Positions 1 through 15,400 are shown, counted from the stretch's first letter. The stretch is DNA of 64,000 nt from Aptenodytes patagonicus (GCF_965638725.1 NC_134954.1:5823001-5887000), one strand, 5' to 3'. Numbers and translations: made by a program. The notes: a model not told the origin generated them from the letters alone.

Positions 1-1739
1 CCCCACTCTGCAGCCACAGAAACAAAAGGTCTCTGGGACGCCTGTTAAATCCCTGCCCTCCTCACTGGTTTTCTGAAGGATTTTTTTGGTGGGTTTTTTT
101 GGGTTTAGCTTTTTTATCATTTTTTAATGATAGAAGTCTAAAATGGCTAAATATCTTCTTTATTTTTTCTCTAAACACTATGACTAATTCTCAAAATCTG
201 CAGTTTAAAAGGCATGAGAACCTCGAGATGGGTCCTGCAGGAGCGAGGCACGTTGCCTGACAAGGGGAAAGGGCAGCAAAGGGCTGCTGCACGCCGCCGA
301 ATCGCATGCGGCTAGGACACAAAGCAGTTAGTGAGGCTATACAGCTTTCTTGCTGTAGTTAATACAGCGAAGGCTCCCTGAAGAGCCCACTGAAAATGGC
401 CGTTTTGACACGCAGAATCATAAATCCGTGCTGTTTTCCGTTCTTCTCGCCATCCTACTCCTCTTGGCTCTCCGGGTGACCAAGTGGTCCCTCTGAAATG
501 TCTTGTCCCAGAACATTCACTTATGGCAGTTTCTCGAGCAGCATTGCTTGCCAGATATTATTGCTGTTAATTAGGCCCTTTCTCTGCTTGATATGCCGGA
601 AAATTCACATTTCTCTACTCTTTTTCTCCTGCTTTTGAGTTGTTGTATTTATTCAAGATGAAAGCCAGATGTTATATTAATAAGAGAACTGCCTTTCCTA
701 AAGGGAAACATTCATCAGTGCAGAAGCAGACGTTGTAGCTTTGCTGCGAATTACTTAAATTCCTCCTTTTTTTTCTTCTGAACAGGAAATCCAAGAAGAT
801 GTATTTGAAAGCAATAGTATTGTGACTGCAGAATAAAAGCCGTTTACCCTAATCCCTTTAAAAGCTGGTAATAGGGATTTAAATGTATTGAAGTTTAAAA
901 ATGTTTAAATTTGAAGGAGACACAAACATAAACCCAAAATATTTGGAAAAAAAAGAATGTTTGGATATTTTACATAGCAAATACTTTTCAAATACAACAC
1001 AGAAGATTACTATCAAACCAGCCGGATTTTTTTTAAGGCCCAGTGGCTATTGATTTTCCTACAGAGCCTCTTCTCCCAAAGCCAGGGCCTTAGCACAAAT
1101 GAATGTAAATGACATTTTACTTTATACCGAAATAAAAACATTCTACAGAACAGCTCCTTTGGTATTGTGCTGGATGGGTATACTGTGATTATTTTGATAG
1201 AGAGGGTGGGGTGGGATGGGATGACTTGGGAACAAATTCATGCAAAGATGAACTTCCCCGTGGTAGGGCCCAGGCGGGTGCTTGGGGGCTCAGTGGGGTG
1301 TTTATGATACCTGGGTTTGGCACTTGTGGAGCTGTGCTGGGTGCGACTCCTGGTCCGGCGCTAGAGGTGCAATGTGCTCGGTGGGTGCCTATTTTTCCTC
1401 TCCTCCTCTTATTTCTTTTCACAGTGGCAGGAATAACACCTACAGGAAGAACAACGCAGAAGAAAAATGCAGGGTTTTCTCCATATGAAAATTCAATAGC
1501 AAATAAAAAACACTTTTCATGTAAAAAAAGGACTTTGCAAGTGACTGATGGCCACAGTATTTTCCTGTGAGTGGGGGCAAGAGCAGCTTCACGCATCGCC
1601 CCTCCTCTTGCCCCTGCTGTCACGAGTGCACTGCTCACACTCACTCGTGGTCTGCATCCTTTCTAGTGCCAACCATGGCTTGGAAGTTTAACTTTAGGAG
1701 TATAACTTTTTAAGCAAAGACCCAAGCTTCTCACACATC

Positions 1740-2260
1740 CAAATTAACACTTTGAAAATATCCCTCCCATGTATAAACTATAATATTTAATATTTAAATA
1801 AATAATGTATATATCAGAGATTTCTAATATCATATGTTCATAAAAACAATCATAATCCTGATACCTCACTTACCAGGTTTCGGAAAACTTGTTAAAGATG
1901 TAATGCAATTACCTGTTTGTATAGAATTTTATATCCTTATTATTAAATATTTCCATTATGCCATTGCTGGAATATTTTTAGAAATAATATAATCTGTTGT
2001 AATATAAAGAAGAATACTAGCATAGCTATTTTACAAAATACGTTCCAGTTGAACGAGCTAATTAGCTTTTAATAATGAGACCCAGCCAATGGATTTACAA
2101 AGCCAGCTATTGGAGCTTAATGATTTCAAAAGCTATCACATTTACAAGTTAATGTAGAGTAAATTATTCATGAACATCTTATAAATAAGTGTAATAAGTT
2201 ATTTCCAGGGCTAGTGTTGCCTTAAAATGAGGTTGTTCTGAAAAGCGCCTTTAGTAACAG
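1740..2260. promoter_or_regulatory. AT-rich, motif-dense block; candidate conserved non-coding element
   Basis: This is about 520 bases with almost no CpG and many homeodomain-type cores, for example GAGCTAATTAGC at about 2055, ATTACCTG, CCAATGG and TTAATGA. The texture resembles deeply conserved enhancers near developmental genes. This is an impression from base composition and motifs, not an alignment. Confidence 0.25.
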
Positions 2261-3590
2261 AGCATTGCGTGATCCCATATTTACTGTGTTTTTTGCTGTT
2301 TTCACATGAAATTGTAGAAGTTTGGAAGTAGGTCATTTACCAGCCCAGATTTCCTTCAGTCCCCGTCTCTGCTAAGCCCTGACAATCCCCACGGTTTAGG
2401 AAGGAGCAGAGGCATCAGAGGCACTCAGTGTAATGGTCAACATTTCTGATTCCCTCTCTTAATGGCATATAGTTAGGGCTACCAAAACCGGAGAGGCCTC
2501 CTCTCTACCAGCAGCGATATTATCCTTGGCTTAGCGGTGGTTCGTGGCACGCAGAATTGAAACAGGAGCCATCCACAACAGCGCGTTGCTATCTCACGCT
2601 GTGAAAAGCCCTTGCCCTTCCGCCTCCCCACGCCTCCATCAATACAGAAACCAATTCCAGGGAAACTTCCCAACGTCGGACCCAGGAGAGCTGCACAGAG
2701 GCGGCAATGTCCTTCCCCTTCGCCACCCGGCCCTTTCTTTCATGGGCAGGTTCTGGCTCCTCCAGCAGATTGAAATACCCTCACCTGGGTGCAAAGTACC
2801 TGTGAAAAATCAGTAAATTTTATGAACTAAACAAAATCTTCCCGACCCAGGCTTTGTCAGTCTCTCCCCCGGAGAACGGCAGAGTTTCACTAGCAAAAGG
2901 TGACTCAAGCTTATAAAATGTAAAAAATTTGGGGTAGGAGCTGGTTCAGGAGAAATTCTACAGGTAATGGAGAGTTTTGAACCTAAAGGAGAAACACTAA
3001 TTTAGAGAGAAGGGTCTCCTAAGGGCAGGAGGAGGGAAGAGTTGGCTTGGTTTTACGGTATTTATATTTTTAGATAACCTTGCCACGCTTGGCCTGGCTC
3101 AAGGGATTCCAACTGTCAACAGAAATAGGACTTGGGCTGCAGATGTTCAGGTTAGGGCTTCAGTTTGCATCACCTGTGGATGCTCTTCTTCAGTGCTCAG
3201 AATAGTTAAACTGGTTCATCAAGAAATTGCTTTAATTTGTGAGAATATTTGAAAGTCAAATCTTCTAGTGTAGAATCACCTCTGCCAAACATTATTTTTT
3301 GTGCAAAAAGAAGTGTTCTAGCAGAGATTTTTTATTTTATTTTATATACAGTACATAAATCTACAAGTTCTAATTCTAGCTTAAGACCAACAAATAAACA
3401 CAGCAAGATTAAGGCGGGAATGCTTTCCTTGTTTAATTGCCTGAGTTACACCTTGCCAAGGTTCCTGATGATTTGTTTGTTTTCTTATGGATGGTATTCT
3501 AGACATTTTCTCCATTTTGTTATTTCACTTACCAATACGGGATCTTAGACGACTAAGAAACATCAATTCCTGTAGAACTGCAGACTTTCA

Positions 3591-3614
3591 GAAGAAGAAG
3601 AAGAAGAAGAAGAA
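3591..3614. repeat. (GAA)8 microsatellite
   Basis: Eight uninterrupted GAA triplets, followed by A and a run of C. No gene overlaps it. Confidence 0.95.
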
Positions 3615-5638
3615 ACCCCCCCTTTCCATTCAGCTGTCATTATTTAGGATTGTTTTGAGTTTGCTAGGTTTGCTGGGGTTTTGAAGTCACAGCAAGATGT
3701 CTTCAGGCCTCAGAAGGAACTATGTGGTCCTCCTCATATTTCTGATTTGAATAATTAGATACAAATGGTATTTTTAAAGAATAGAGGAAACAGTTGATTT
3801 CACAACTGCTCGTTGAGAGCCAGAGGGTATTGTATTTTCTCTTGAAAAAGTAACTTGGCAAGATTTATTTATATTATCAGGAAATAGATTGAGGTGAAGA
3901 TACTTGTTGAACCATGTTCCTCTTATTCACTTGTTACATGGAGAAGCTGTTCAGTACAAATTTGAATTTGGTTCATTAGATGCGTTCATCTCAATCTTAA
4001 AAATTACAACTGCTTCATTATCAAAGTTCATTTGCACAACAGGAGGAGACAAGCTTGAATCAGAGGATTTCTAGCAAAACATGTGCCACTTACAGTAGAG
4101 ATTTTCTCCTCGGGGGTCAGCTCAGGAACATGGAGTCACTCCTCAAGAGACGCTAATTATTACCACCGGGCTCTCCAGCTTCCCGTATCCGTTCAAGCTG
4201 CATTTTAGCCCTGCTTTCTCAACTGTGAGTATATAGCAATCCTAGCAATCTGTGACAGAAGGGCAGATACGTAGACATAAATATCCGCGTGTGCATGACT
4301 TGCATGAGCACAGACACACCACGCACACACACAATATTATAAAAGTCCAAAACCTCTCCCCGTAGGGAAAGGAAATAAGAGCAAACATCATCCCACTATT
4401 AATTAGGAAATTAACACTACGTTTCTAAAAGGGGACAAAAAGGCACATGAATCCATGAGGTGAAGTCTTCCACTTGGGCATCTTCCATACGGCCACCTCA
4501 AAGTTTCTCATCCACAAAGTTAAAATCCAGCTTTGCAGCAATAGCAAGCAAAGCAGATGGGTCAGCTAGTCCGCAGGAGGCGAAGAGGGATGCCAGCAGT
4601 TAAAATACTTCTCTATATTTGTTTTAAAGGTATGAAAAGATATTCAGTGCATGTTCCTCCCAAAAACCATTATGGATATTTAGTGCTTCATGAACATTGT
4701 ATCTGCTATCAGCTGGGCTTTGAGAGGGCACCCCCGTGAAGCTCTGGTTCAAAAAACAAATTGGTGTGATTCACTTACAGGTTCCATAGAAATCATATCT
4801 TCACAAGCAATACCAAGGTCCTCGAGGAAGAGACAAGGAGCATTGTCAGTATTTGGGTATACCTATCGAGGTAGCTTCCGTAAACATCCCAAAGGCAGAT
4901 GAAAAAAAAAAGAAAGAAAGAAGTTTTTGTCAATCAGTTTAAAATACTTAATTTACAAGACATTGGGAAAAAAAAACCCACATTTTTGCAGACTTTTTTG
5001 AGCTCTGTTTTTTCCCCTCCTTTAATTAGTAGTTTATTAAACATTTTATAACCATTAAGGTTTGCCAAGCATTTCCATCAAGCTCCATCCATCAATGACT
5101 CCATGAGTTTTCAGTCAAGTGAAGAACGAATGAGCAATGTCAATGAGGCATTCAGCTAACGGGAACCAGGTGGTGCTTGACACTATTTTCAAGCCATGCG
5201 TCATCGTGTTGCATTCTTGAGCCTGGTGTGACTTCCTGGGAGCAGTGCCAAGGTCAGGCAAATCATTATTTACAATCAGTGACATTCTGAAGATTGTACA
5301 CTCTTAAATTTCTCTTGTCCTTGTTTCTTTTGAACTAGTCTTTGTCTTCTTTTGGTTTTGACTGTAAGCTCTTTGGAACAAGGATCATTATTTTCAGTGT
5401 TTGGAAAAAGGCCAGAGTCTCCGCAGATCAGCCTTCACGCCTGCACTCACCAGGAGACAAATGATGGCTTCACAGACATGTGAAACGGTGCTTTCTTCTC
5501 CCCAAGGAACGGTTCGTTGTTCTCGAGCTGTCACCCACCATAAGGTCCCTCATGCACTCCTACAGCACAACTCAACTCCTAACTGCCTTTCTGCTGCTCC
5601 TCAGCTGTTGCATTTCTGTCCAGCCGCTCCAATTGAAC

Positions 5639-5662
5639 CAAATTCAAATTCAAATTCAAATT
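5639..5662. repeat. (CAAATT)4 hexamer repeat
   Basis: Four perfect CAAATT units. The frames crossing it read out Asn-Ser or Phe-Glu repeats that have no other support as protein. Confidence 0.9.
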
Positions 5663-8600
5663 TCGCTCTCAGCCGCTCCAGCGGTTCCTGGTGCCTTCCC
5701 CTCGCCATAGGCACAACCCTGCCAAGCAGAGCCCAAGTCCACCTTCCACCCCCTTTCCAAACCTCCCTTACCTGCCTCAGTCTCCATTGCAACCAGCACG
5801 GTCCCCTCTGGCAGACAGACCTAGGGCCTGAGCACAGTCTCCATCTTCCCCCTCCAGGTTCAGAGCATGGCTTCATTTTGCAGATTCCTGCTGCATAGTA
5901 TCTGTAAGATGCAATTTTCTTATATAGTCAGCCATAAAAAACCCTTCACCAGCAATACATCTCCCATCTGATACAATCTAGCCTCACAAACTCAATCTTG
6001 TTGCTCATCCCCTTTCAGAAACCTTTTGTGGACTGCTGCATGGCACGTACCACCCACCGGCAAAGCCAGCCATCCCCCACTGCCTCGTCACTCACCGATT
6101 CCCAGCTCCAGGCAGACACATTGCAGCTTCACAGACAGAAACCTCTGTGATTTTTCCCATTCAGCTCCTCCGGGTTGATTTAACATCTTAGAATAGATAT
6201 TTTTAAACAGCCTTTTGGGCTGAAAGGCTTCCTGGGTGCCTGCACCTTCACCCATTCACTGTGTGTACTCTAAACATCCCAAACCATCACCAGACAAATG
6301 AGAATCTCATTTCCCACGACCAGGGAAATGAGCTTTACTAGAAAAAAAAAAAAAAGACAAAAAAAAGATGATGGTCTCTTGCTGAAACACAATTTAAGGA
6401 ACATGCAGAACAAGGAAACACACCACGTGGACATGCTTGGGTGTAATTTCCCTAACGCATCTCTTCAAAGATGGGCTGTCGATACGTGTTCTCCTTATAA
6501 CAAGCACTACTTGAAAAACGTTTTTCTCCTTGTCCCTCTTCCTGAAAGTCTTCAACAGTTTGCCATTTTGTAATTATTTTGTTATCTCCTGCATTTGTAG
6601 TACATTAAATCTCTCATTAGTTGCTGATCCAGCAGGAATTGGAGATGATTATCACTTTGTTGCTTTGAATTTGTACTTTGATATGATAAGTTACTGTCTA
6701 GATATTATCAATAAGAGCAGGAGGAGTCAGCCTCAACACCCTGGCTGTAATTTGATGAAGGATTTGTGGCTCTTCTTGTCAGTTCTTTAACCATCGATCT
6801 GCCCATGCAAGGGCTTCACCTAACCCCTCCGTGAATTACGTTGTGGCGCAGGGGGAGAAGCAATTATTCCAAAGCATTACTTCTAAGTCACAGTGTCTAA
6901 ACAGTGTCTCCAGCCCGTATGGGAAGGGATGGTAGCAAAGGACTTGTTTACAGCCCTGAATGCCCACTTCTCTTGGAATTTATTAAGTAGTTAAATGGCA
7001 CAAATGGTAGCCAGCCCTTGTGTTTTATGTCCTGTTGTAATTCAGTTGTAACTCCACTAAAAAGGTTGTCAGCAGCCTTTGCTGGTTCATAGTGCATACC
7101 TGAGGGAAGAAAAGGAAGCTTGTTTTTCACTACAATTTATTCATTTATTTATTTAATAAAAGGCTAACAATAGACAGGCCTCCCTGCCAGCAACACGTAT
7201 TAGAACTATAACTGAGCAGAGGAGCAGCACCAGAGTTTTCTGTTTGCCCAGTCTTTAAGAAGACAGCCACGTTTATTTTCGCGGGCAACACGAGCAAAAT
7301 TCAGCCATTCATCTTAACAAATGTTCACCCCACGGTGAAGGTCCCCGCACTGAGCCTGTATCTCATTTTGGTTTAGGAACAAACGAAGTGCGTGGCGTCC
7401 CTCCTCACAGCACATCCCTGCGAGCCTCTGGCTTTGGGCTCAACCTCACGTGGGATCTGCACTGCTGCCAGAGGGAAGTCAGGCCCGAGCTAGCACTACG
7501 GTTACAGAGGGAGCTTTCTGGATTCAATGCAAGCCTAGACTAAAATAATTGAAGTCCCTTGTCAGCTGCATGTACAGAATGTCACCGTCACCAAAGCCAA
7601 ATTCCCATAGTTTTATAGTCCCCAAAACAGGCTGCCAGACTGCACCTGAGGCAACATTTCTACGACCCTTCACCAAGATTGACTAAACAAATTCAGCAGG
7701 AAGATGATGACAAACATGAAAATTGGAAGCAACCGTAAAATTCTGCCTGTTTGTATTTTTCAAGACAATTCCTGTTTGTAAAAGTTCCCAGTTCCTGGAC
7801 TCTTCAGCTCAGCAGCTGCTTGCTTGGTTGCATAGCAACTTTCTCTTCTGCCTCTGCTTGCCAGAATCAAAAGGCCATGTCTTGCATAAAATAATTGAAG
7901 TATTTCTTGGTTCAGAAGGACCAAAGTTCAGGCAGGCTGGCTGGCACATTGTTCCCTGCACTGCCCTCTGACTCCAAACTCCCACCTTGACAGCAAGTGA
8001 TATTCATAGCACTGAAATCACAGACTTATAATTTGCTTTTTGTTGTTGTTTTAAGGACGCAGTATGGTCCTTCCTGTCACTGGGCATCTCCGGCTCTGAA
8101 ACTGAAGATGAAAGAGGCACCTGTACAAGAAGATGATGATCCAGCATAAAGTGGGAGCATCCTGTTAGAAAACCTGGTTTTAGTAGCATCTTGATTAGAA
8201 GACCCAAAGCTCTCTTGGTCTTCCCCAGTGAGACACGTGATGGCTCTTTGATACTCCATAAAGATGCAAGACCTGACTACGACAACAACCTCCTCTCCGG
8301 ATGCCGGTCACGAAGGTGAAGGCAGTCAACTCTGAAGCCCACAAAATACACAGACAAGCCCGGGCTCACAGCCCTGGCATGGCCAGACCGCAGCGTGCCA
8401 TAGCCAGATGACAGCCCATCAAAATATTACTGACACAGCTTTTGTCGATTCGATTGGCTTGGGCTTGGCTTTAGGACAAGACCGGTTGTATTTCGGCACG
8501 TGGCTGAAGCACGGTGAGCTCTCAGGATGCCTCACCGGCTCCTTGCAGGGCAGTGCTCTGGGAGGTTGGTGGGTGAACACCATTTTGATGGCCTTCCATG

Positions 8601-9457
8601 TATTTCTGCGTACCTGTGCGTTTTTTTCCCGGGGCTGTACCCCAACAGCGGACATGGCCTTTCTGGAACAGAGAGACCCAAGCTGTGCCCCTAGTCGCTG
8701 CTCCGTTTTATGCTTTGTCTGTAAAATTGGTAAGGGTAGACAATTACTCTAAATTCTTCCCAGCTATTGCAAGCATAGCCATCTTTAGGAGCAGTCCAAC
8801 TTTCAATAGAAAAAAAAAATCACCCTAAAAGGAGACATTTTTACAGGATCTTTAGGGCAAAAACCTGCATAAGCATAAAATGCCAAATGACTGCCTTTGA
8901 TGGAAATAGGCAGACGCATCCCTGCAAGGACCCAGCCCTGCTGTCCTGTATTCCTGCTGTTCCTGGGAAACAGGTCCATGGATTTAACAGTCATGCTTTC
9001 ATTTAATTTGCCTTACAATTAAAACTTCCCCACATATTTTTTGCATCTCATAATTTGCAGACCACAATGTCAGCAGAAAAGAAATCGCGGTGAACAGTTA
9101 ACTCCATCCCTGTGGAGCAAGTCTGAGTCGCCTGGGCAATCCAGTCTGGTCCTTGCTGTGCTTTTGGGCCAGGCCATCCATCACCAGCACCAGTGTTTGC
9201 TGCCAAGCGGCAAAGAAAAGCTCCGGTCGAGCAAGCAACCATAAGCCACGGTCAATCCTCACCGCTTCGTGTGAGGTCAGCTGGCAAATACGGCTTCCTG
9301 TGCTGTGGACATGAGCAACACACAAAACCCCAGCGGTTTAGGGAAAGCTTCAGAGTGGATCAGCCAAAGTGCCTGGCAAGCAGCTTCTGAGCATCCCGCC
9401 GCTCCCTACCAGCCAAGCCAGAATTGCCTCCTTTCTTCCCCTTTCCAAAACCCTGCA

Positions 9458-9467
9458 CCCCCCCCCC
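9458..9467. repeat. C10 homopolymer
   Basis: A run of ten C in pyrimidine-rich sequence. Confidence 0.9.
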
Positions 9468-12400
9468 AGTTCTTCTCTCTGAGTCCAAACCCGTTGCTCA
9501 GATGTAACCCACCGGAGGAGAATCAGCCCTCTCTTACATTTACCCCTATCCCCCGGTGCAGGTCCTCCACCAGCTTCAGAAAAGTCACGCTTAATCTACA
9601 TCACCTTGAATGAAAGGAGGAAATCTGCCTATTTTCATCATCCATTCCTTTCCCTAGCACATAAAAAGCTGCTTACCTTGCTGGAAATACGTTGAAATCC
9701 CAGATTTATAACACCTAGGAGCTTCCGAAGACGAGTCCAGTGCTGGATTTGATCTGAAATGTGCAATGAAGAAAAGAAGGGCAAAAGCTCAGATCTTTCT
9801 TCTTAGTCTCTATACACCACTAAAATACACATTTTTGAAGACTCTGTTTGCATTAGTTTCATCCTAATTTTGTTGCTTTTTTTGACATGAAAGAGGTGTA
9901 AAAACCTTATAAAAACACAATCCTCAAGAACTGCTGCTTACAAAGAGCCTCCTCACTATTTTCCTTTATTGATGAGGGAACAGAAAACGCACAGAGAGCA
10001 CTAGAAAACTGAATTGTCAATTGTGTCTACTTCCTTTGAAAGAACATGTAAAGAACTCTGTTGTTAGATTTTTACTGTAGACAGAGTAAAAAATTAAAAT
10101 CATTAATCTATTATCTCACATCAAATTACAAGAAAATTTAACAAGAACATCTTATCGTAATGGAGTCAGATATATGTTGCTCAGAAATCCACTGCACCGG
10201 GATTTTTATACACACATACATACGCAGGGAAAAGGAGATCAGCATTATTCACAGGCACAGGTTGGCCGGACAGGAGCAGGTGCCTGGTTAGTGGCCAAAA
10301 GCCCTCTGACAAGCCCTGCCCTTACTGCTAATACACAACGAATTCCTCTCCTTCATAAACGCCCTGAACTCGTAGCGTAAAGTGCCTGCTGGGAAGAGAA
10401 AAGGAGGCAATGGGAAGACCAAACTTTACCAGCGCAGTCCTGATTTTGGGTGCCTGCAGTTTGCACGACCACCCACAGATGCCCCAGGTTTCCTTTCCCT
10501 GCATCTCAGTTCAGTTCACTGGGGGTTGAGGGCTCTTCGGTATTTCTTGACAAAAGACCGGCTGCAGTATAGCAGCATCAATCTGTTAGCCAAAAGCAGT
10601 TGGTGCCTCTGAGGAATATGCATAGATGTTTTTTCTCCCATCAGAAAAGAAGGAAAAAAAAAAAAAGGAAAAAGAAAAGAGTAAACATATGCATGTTGTG
10701 TACTTGGTCAACAAAGCTGCATTAAAATAGGTAACATTAAGAATACGAATATTTACTGCCCAGCGAAGGAGCAGGGAGAATCATATGTCATCCCACACCT
10801 TCCTGAACATCTCTTCTGCCCTCATTTTACTCCAGAATGGAGTGCTCCGGTTGGAAAGCAAAGCCCCAGGTAGCAGCACCCGGAGTTAGCAAAAGACCTT
10901 CTGAGAAGGACGTGCCAGCTGAAGCTGGGAAACAGGGCCAAGACCCGCCAAACACGGAAGGGAGAAAGGGCTTTTCACCTAAATCCAAAAAAAGGGCTTC
11001 AAGCAGTTTCATGCTGGATTGGGTTTTTATGCTCAGCGAGGACGGGCGTCTCAGCCCTCTGGCACGCGGCGATGTGAACATCCAAAGCAGCAAAGCGAGC
11101 TGCGACCTCCTGCCGCACCATCACAGGCACAGGCACCTGCCTGCTCCCGCCTCCGACCCCCTCCTCGGGGTCTCTCAGGCTCACCTTTTGAAGGGAATTA
11201 CATCTTTTGGCATTTTTCTCATTTTGCATTCTTTCTTTTCCATTCTGCATTACTATGAGCAATCACCAGCTGCTTTCAGGTTTTGTCTTTCAATTTAGCA
11301 CATAATTCAAGGCTTTATACACTGATGTTTAGCTACACCCAGGTCACTCCTTTCAGCTGGGGAGAGGGAGGGCTTCAGCCCCTATTCCTCTCTGCATTAG
11401 AAAAGGGAAAAGTCGCATGATGTGGGGCTGATTGCCCCTTCCCTTAGAAATACCCAGGGGTGGGTGGAAACTTGAAAGGACGATTGCTCTCTTTGCCTTT
11501 TCTGCTACCATTTCCCCTTACACACCGCAACAAGTTCCAGGGAAAAAAGTACTGTCAAGCTTCCCAATCCCATAAACATTTCTTCAACCCTGCAAAGATT
11601 AAATCTGAAGAGGGAAAGGGCACGGACAGGTCACCTACCCAGCTTAGAGCAGGGGCAAACCTCCACTGGGAAAAGCCCAGCTGTGCGCGGACCTAGAACA
11701 ACCAGCATCCAAGAGTAGCAATTTGGGATACTGATTGATCTGCAGGTATCTTCTCAACTCCTCTAACATACCTTTCTAAATAAGGTCTGGAGACCAAGGC
11801 ATATATTTGTGCAGGGCATCAGTAATATGCAATCTATATGTATGTGTGTGAAGCTAAATCCATGTGCTAATTGGCAAGTATTGATTTTAGAGGGAATTAG
11901 GTATCTAAACATTTTTTAAAATCTGGCTTCAGCTGCAGCGTGTAGCAATACTCTGCTCCGAATATTTAGCAATGCAGAAAAAGGCTGGTTCCTGATCACC
12001 CTGAGGTCACAGGGATGATTAAAGATTATCCCAGGAACAGTTTGTTACATTAAAAGCTAATATGCTCCAAAAGATTCTTTCCACCCACATTTCTTCCCAA
12101 CTGTCTGACACTCGTTGAGCGTAAGCGCACACACAGAGTGGGCAGGAGGCTGGCTGCAGTTTCTTGAGAGCTCAGCATTTAGATGAAACGGTTATAAAAT
12201 TCTTCAGTCATCCTTCCAACTTCTAAAAAAAATGTAAAAAAATAGGAATATCTTTCCTCTCCCTATAAAGCTTCCCCACCCAACGAAGGTCTTGGTGCCC
12301 AAGTGCCGATGTGCCCACCCTCACGGCTGCAGAGTGACCTGCCGTCCCCGTGTGCTCCCGGGCTTCCCGTGCCCTCGAGCTCCCTGTGGGTGCAAGAGCT

Positions 12401-15400
12401 ATTCGAAGGGATTCGGGGGAGCACAGCCACAGTCTGCTCTCGCTCACTGCCTCGAGAGCTGCAAGGATGTATTTCCTCCATGCATCGTATATTACTTTGG
12501 AAACTACATGTCATCTGATGGGGATTTACACGCAGCCGGGATGTTTCACTCATATTGTGAATTTGCCTTCAATCCTCCTGTTACTTCATATAAACACTAG
12601 CATGATCTAGTCTGAAAGCTGTGCTACAGCTCCTGCTGGTGAGGCCAGCCGTGCCTAAAGCAGCCCGCAGCAGACAGAGGTGAGGAGACACTCAGGCTAA
12701 AGAAATGGTGAAAGAATCCTAAACTTTGGCTCTTCAGCTGGGGTAAAAACCGCCACTGAGCAATTTGTATTGGCTCAATGTACTCAGGTGAGCAACTCAT
12801 CTGTGCACACAGCCCATCCGAGGAAGAAAAGGGGTTGTTATTCTGAGAAAAAACGCCGTATTTTCCTTCTCACCCTCCCCCCAGGCTCATCCTGGAGCGG
12901 AGCTGCCAGGTTATGGCTGCTCAGCATCCGCAGCCGTTCAGGCCCTGGGCAGCGAGTCGAGCTCCGCTCCCGTTGCCGCCTCCTTGCTGAACCCCCTAAA
13001 AACCCCTCAGAGAGCAGCGCAGAGCCACCACCCAGCGCTGCCATTCAAACACACGTGCAATGGCTAAATGGGGAGTTATCATCCCCCTCGTGCTGTTGAG
13101 GCCACCTAGTGCCATCAGGAGTTCAGAGGGCTTTCCCGTACGTGCCTGGCTCCGAGCTCCCGTGGTGTGTGTGACCACTCATCAGAAATGAAACGCTGGG
13201 TGAGCAATATAATTTCCCTCTGGTTTTTTTTTTCTTTAATGAATGCAACGATACCAGCACAGTTATGATAAAAGGTTCCCTCTGGCAAAAGAATCATAAA
13301 ACAGGAGTATGATAAGCCCTCCGTCTGCTCAGAGCTGTGTATTGGTTCTGGCATTTTTATGTTTTTGAAATTCCACTCCAAAGTACATAAACTTGGGCCA
13401 AAGCTTATGGAAGTTAGTTTATTGATCTGGAACAGGATTTGCTCCTGTGAAATGTTCATTGCAGCTCCTCCTACTTTGTACTTGTAGAAACAGACATGAA
13501 AATAGCCACAGAAAAGCAAAGATTCCTCATGCCATTGCCCCTGTCATCTCCTTAGGGACAAGAAACAGTCCTGCTCACCTTCTTTTGATCATCTTTCTAC
13601 AAACAAGTATTGGTTTTAGGCCTTCTATTTCCTACTGAATAGTATATCGGCAACCCAAGACCACACGAGAACAGGAAAGTTTGGCAGGGCTTCGCTGTAC
13701 AAGAATCATCGTTTGGAGGGACATCAACGTAAGATAAACAGCTCTCACAGGTTTAAATACGTTTTTAAAAATAAAGTCTGAGGAACAGCAGCGCAGTGAG
13801 GTCAAGCCTCCAGACCTCGCTACGTGCTGCTCTTTCACACCCTGCCCCGAGCGCTGCGGCCGCCAGCCACAGCCTCCCCTCCGGACGGTGCTTCCCGCCG
13901 AGCAGGGGCTCTGCCTCCCCCCCCCGGCACAGAGTGGCCTTCGTTTTTCCATCCATTTCTCAGAAAAGAATAACAATTAGAGATCAGCTTGCGACCTGAG
14001 GAGGGATGGTGAAAGCTGGTGCTGCCCGTACAGCTGGAAATCGGGGCTGAACGAAGCAGCGTGATGGCAGGAGGAAAGGAACCTTTTCTGTCAGGGCGGG
14101 CACAGGCTTTCCTAGCACTTTCTCTGCACCCGATAACTTAAAATATGAATGACAGCAACGGTCTAAATACATCCTTGTAACACGCACCACAGAAACACGC
14201 CAGCGCTCCTCCACCTGAAAGATTTCCTGCGTTTAAACCGCCTGAAGCTTCCCCGGGGGTGTCATTTAATGGTGACAGCGTATCTGTGGTTCCTGCGTTC
14301 TGTTCAGGGGAGTGCTGTATATAGTGCTATTCTGCTGAATATTTAAGAAAAACAAACCACAAAAACTTCAGAACAGTTCCCCAAACAGTTTGCGAGCCTC
14401 TGGCTTTAGCAGAACGCAGGAATCCATCCCGAAACAAAATGGTAACACTGAAGGCTGCTTGACGCAAGACTGTATTTAGAGAGTGAAATGAAAGTGCTCT
14501 GAGTTTTAGAGCACGGAAGAATACGGGGGGAAAAAAATTAGGGCCATTGAAAGCTGTGGGAGATCAGCACTTCCGAAAAACAGCTGTTTTATTGCAGTTC
14601 GGGTTATTACATTAATATTCAGCCTTCAGGCCTACATTTTGTCAGCCTGTAAATAAACCCCGTGTGTTAGAAACGCTCTCCCCCAGCAGTGACGTTCTGC
14701 ATCAGAAGCGGGTCTGTGCGCTGAGCTGGTGGTACGGCACCCAGCACAGCCGCCGCGGGGAAATGGCCGTACGCTCAGACCGCAAAACCACCACGTTGCT
14801 TTCAAACAGCTCTTCGCTACATAAATTTAAACAGTCTACTGTTTGATCAGCTGCCACAATTGTCAGGCAGGTAGAAGGCTGCAATGCCATCAAGACCGGT
14901 GGCCCACGTTGTGAGAGGTACGAGCACACGCCGGCGTCTGCCAGGGCTCTGCTTTAGGGCTCAGACAACAGCTGGTGGCCTCGCTAGCGCCACCGCTTCC
15001 TATGCCCACGTTTCCAAAAGTATGATTAGAGGTACGACTGAACGCCAGCAGTCCGATCCCGCCGCTCAGGGAAGTGGCAGGCAGTAGCAAAACGGCAACG
15101 CGCTGCTCGGCTTTAGGATAAATTAATATTATGGCACTCCAGCTTTTCTGAAAGTTTAAAGGTTTGATCATTTTGTGTTCTGCTTTTGCTTCTCTCAGTT
15201 GCTTTAGGTTTCAGTGTGTAACAGTTGTAAACCGTACAGTTGCGTTACAAGATGTTGATTACTATTTGATAAAATATTCATCAAAAAAAAGCAGTAAAAC
15301 AGCAGAGCGTCAGAAATATTTTCCTTGAAAAGCCTTGAAACCAAACAAAGGCAAAACAGAATTATTAATTAACAATAATAGAATTCTCAAGAGAATAGAA

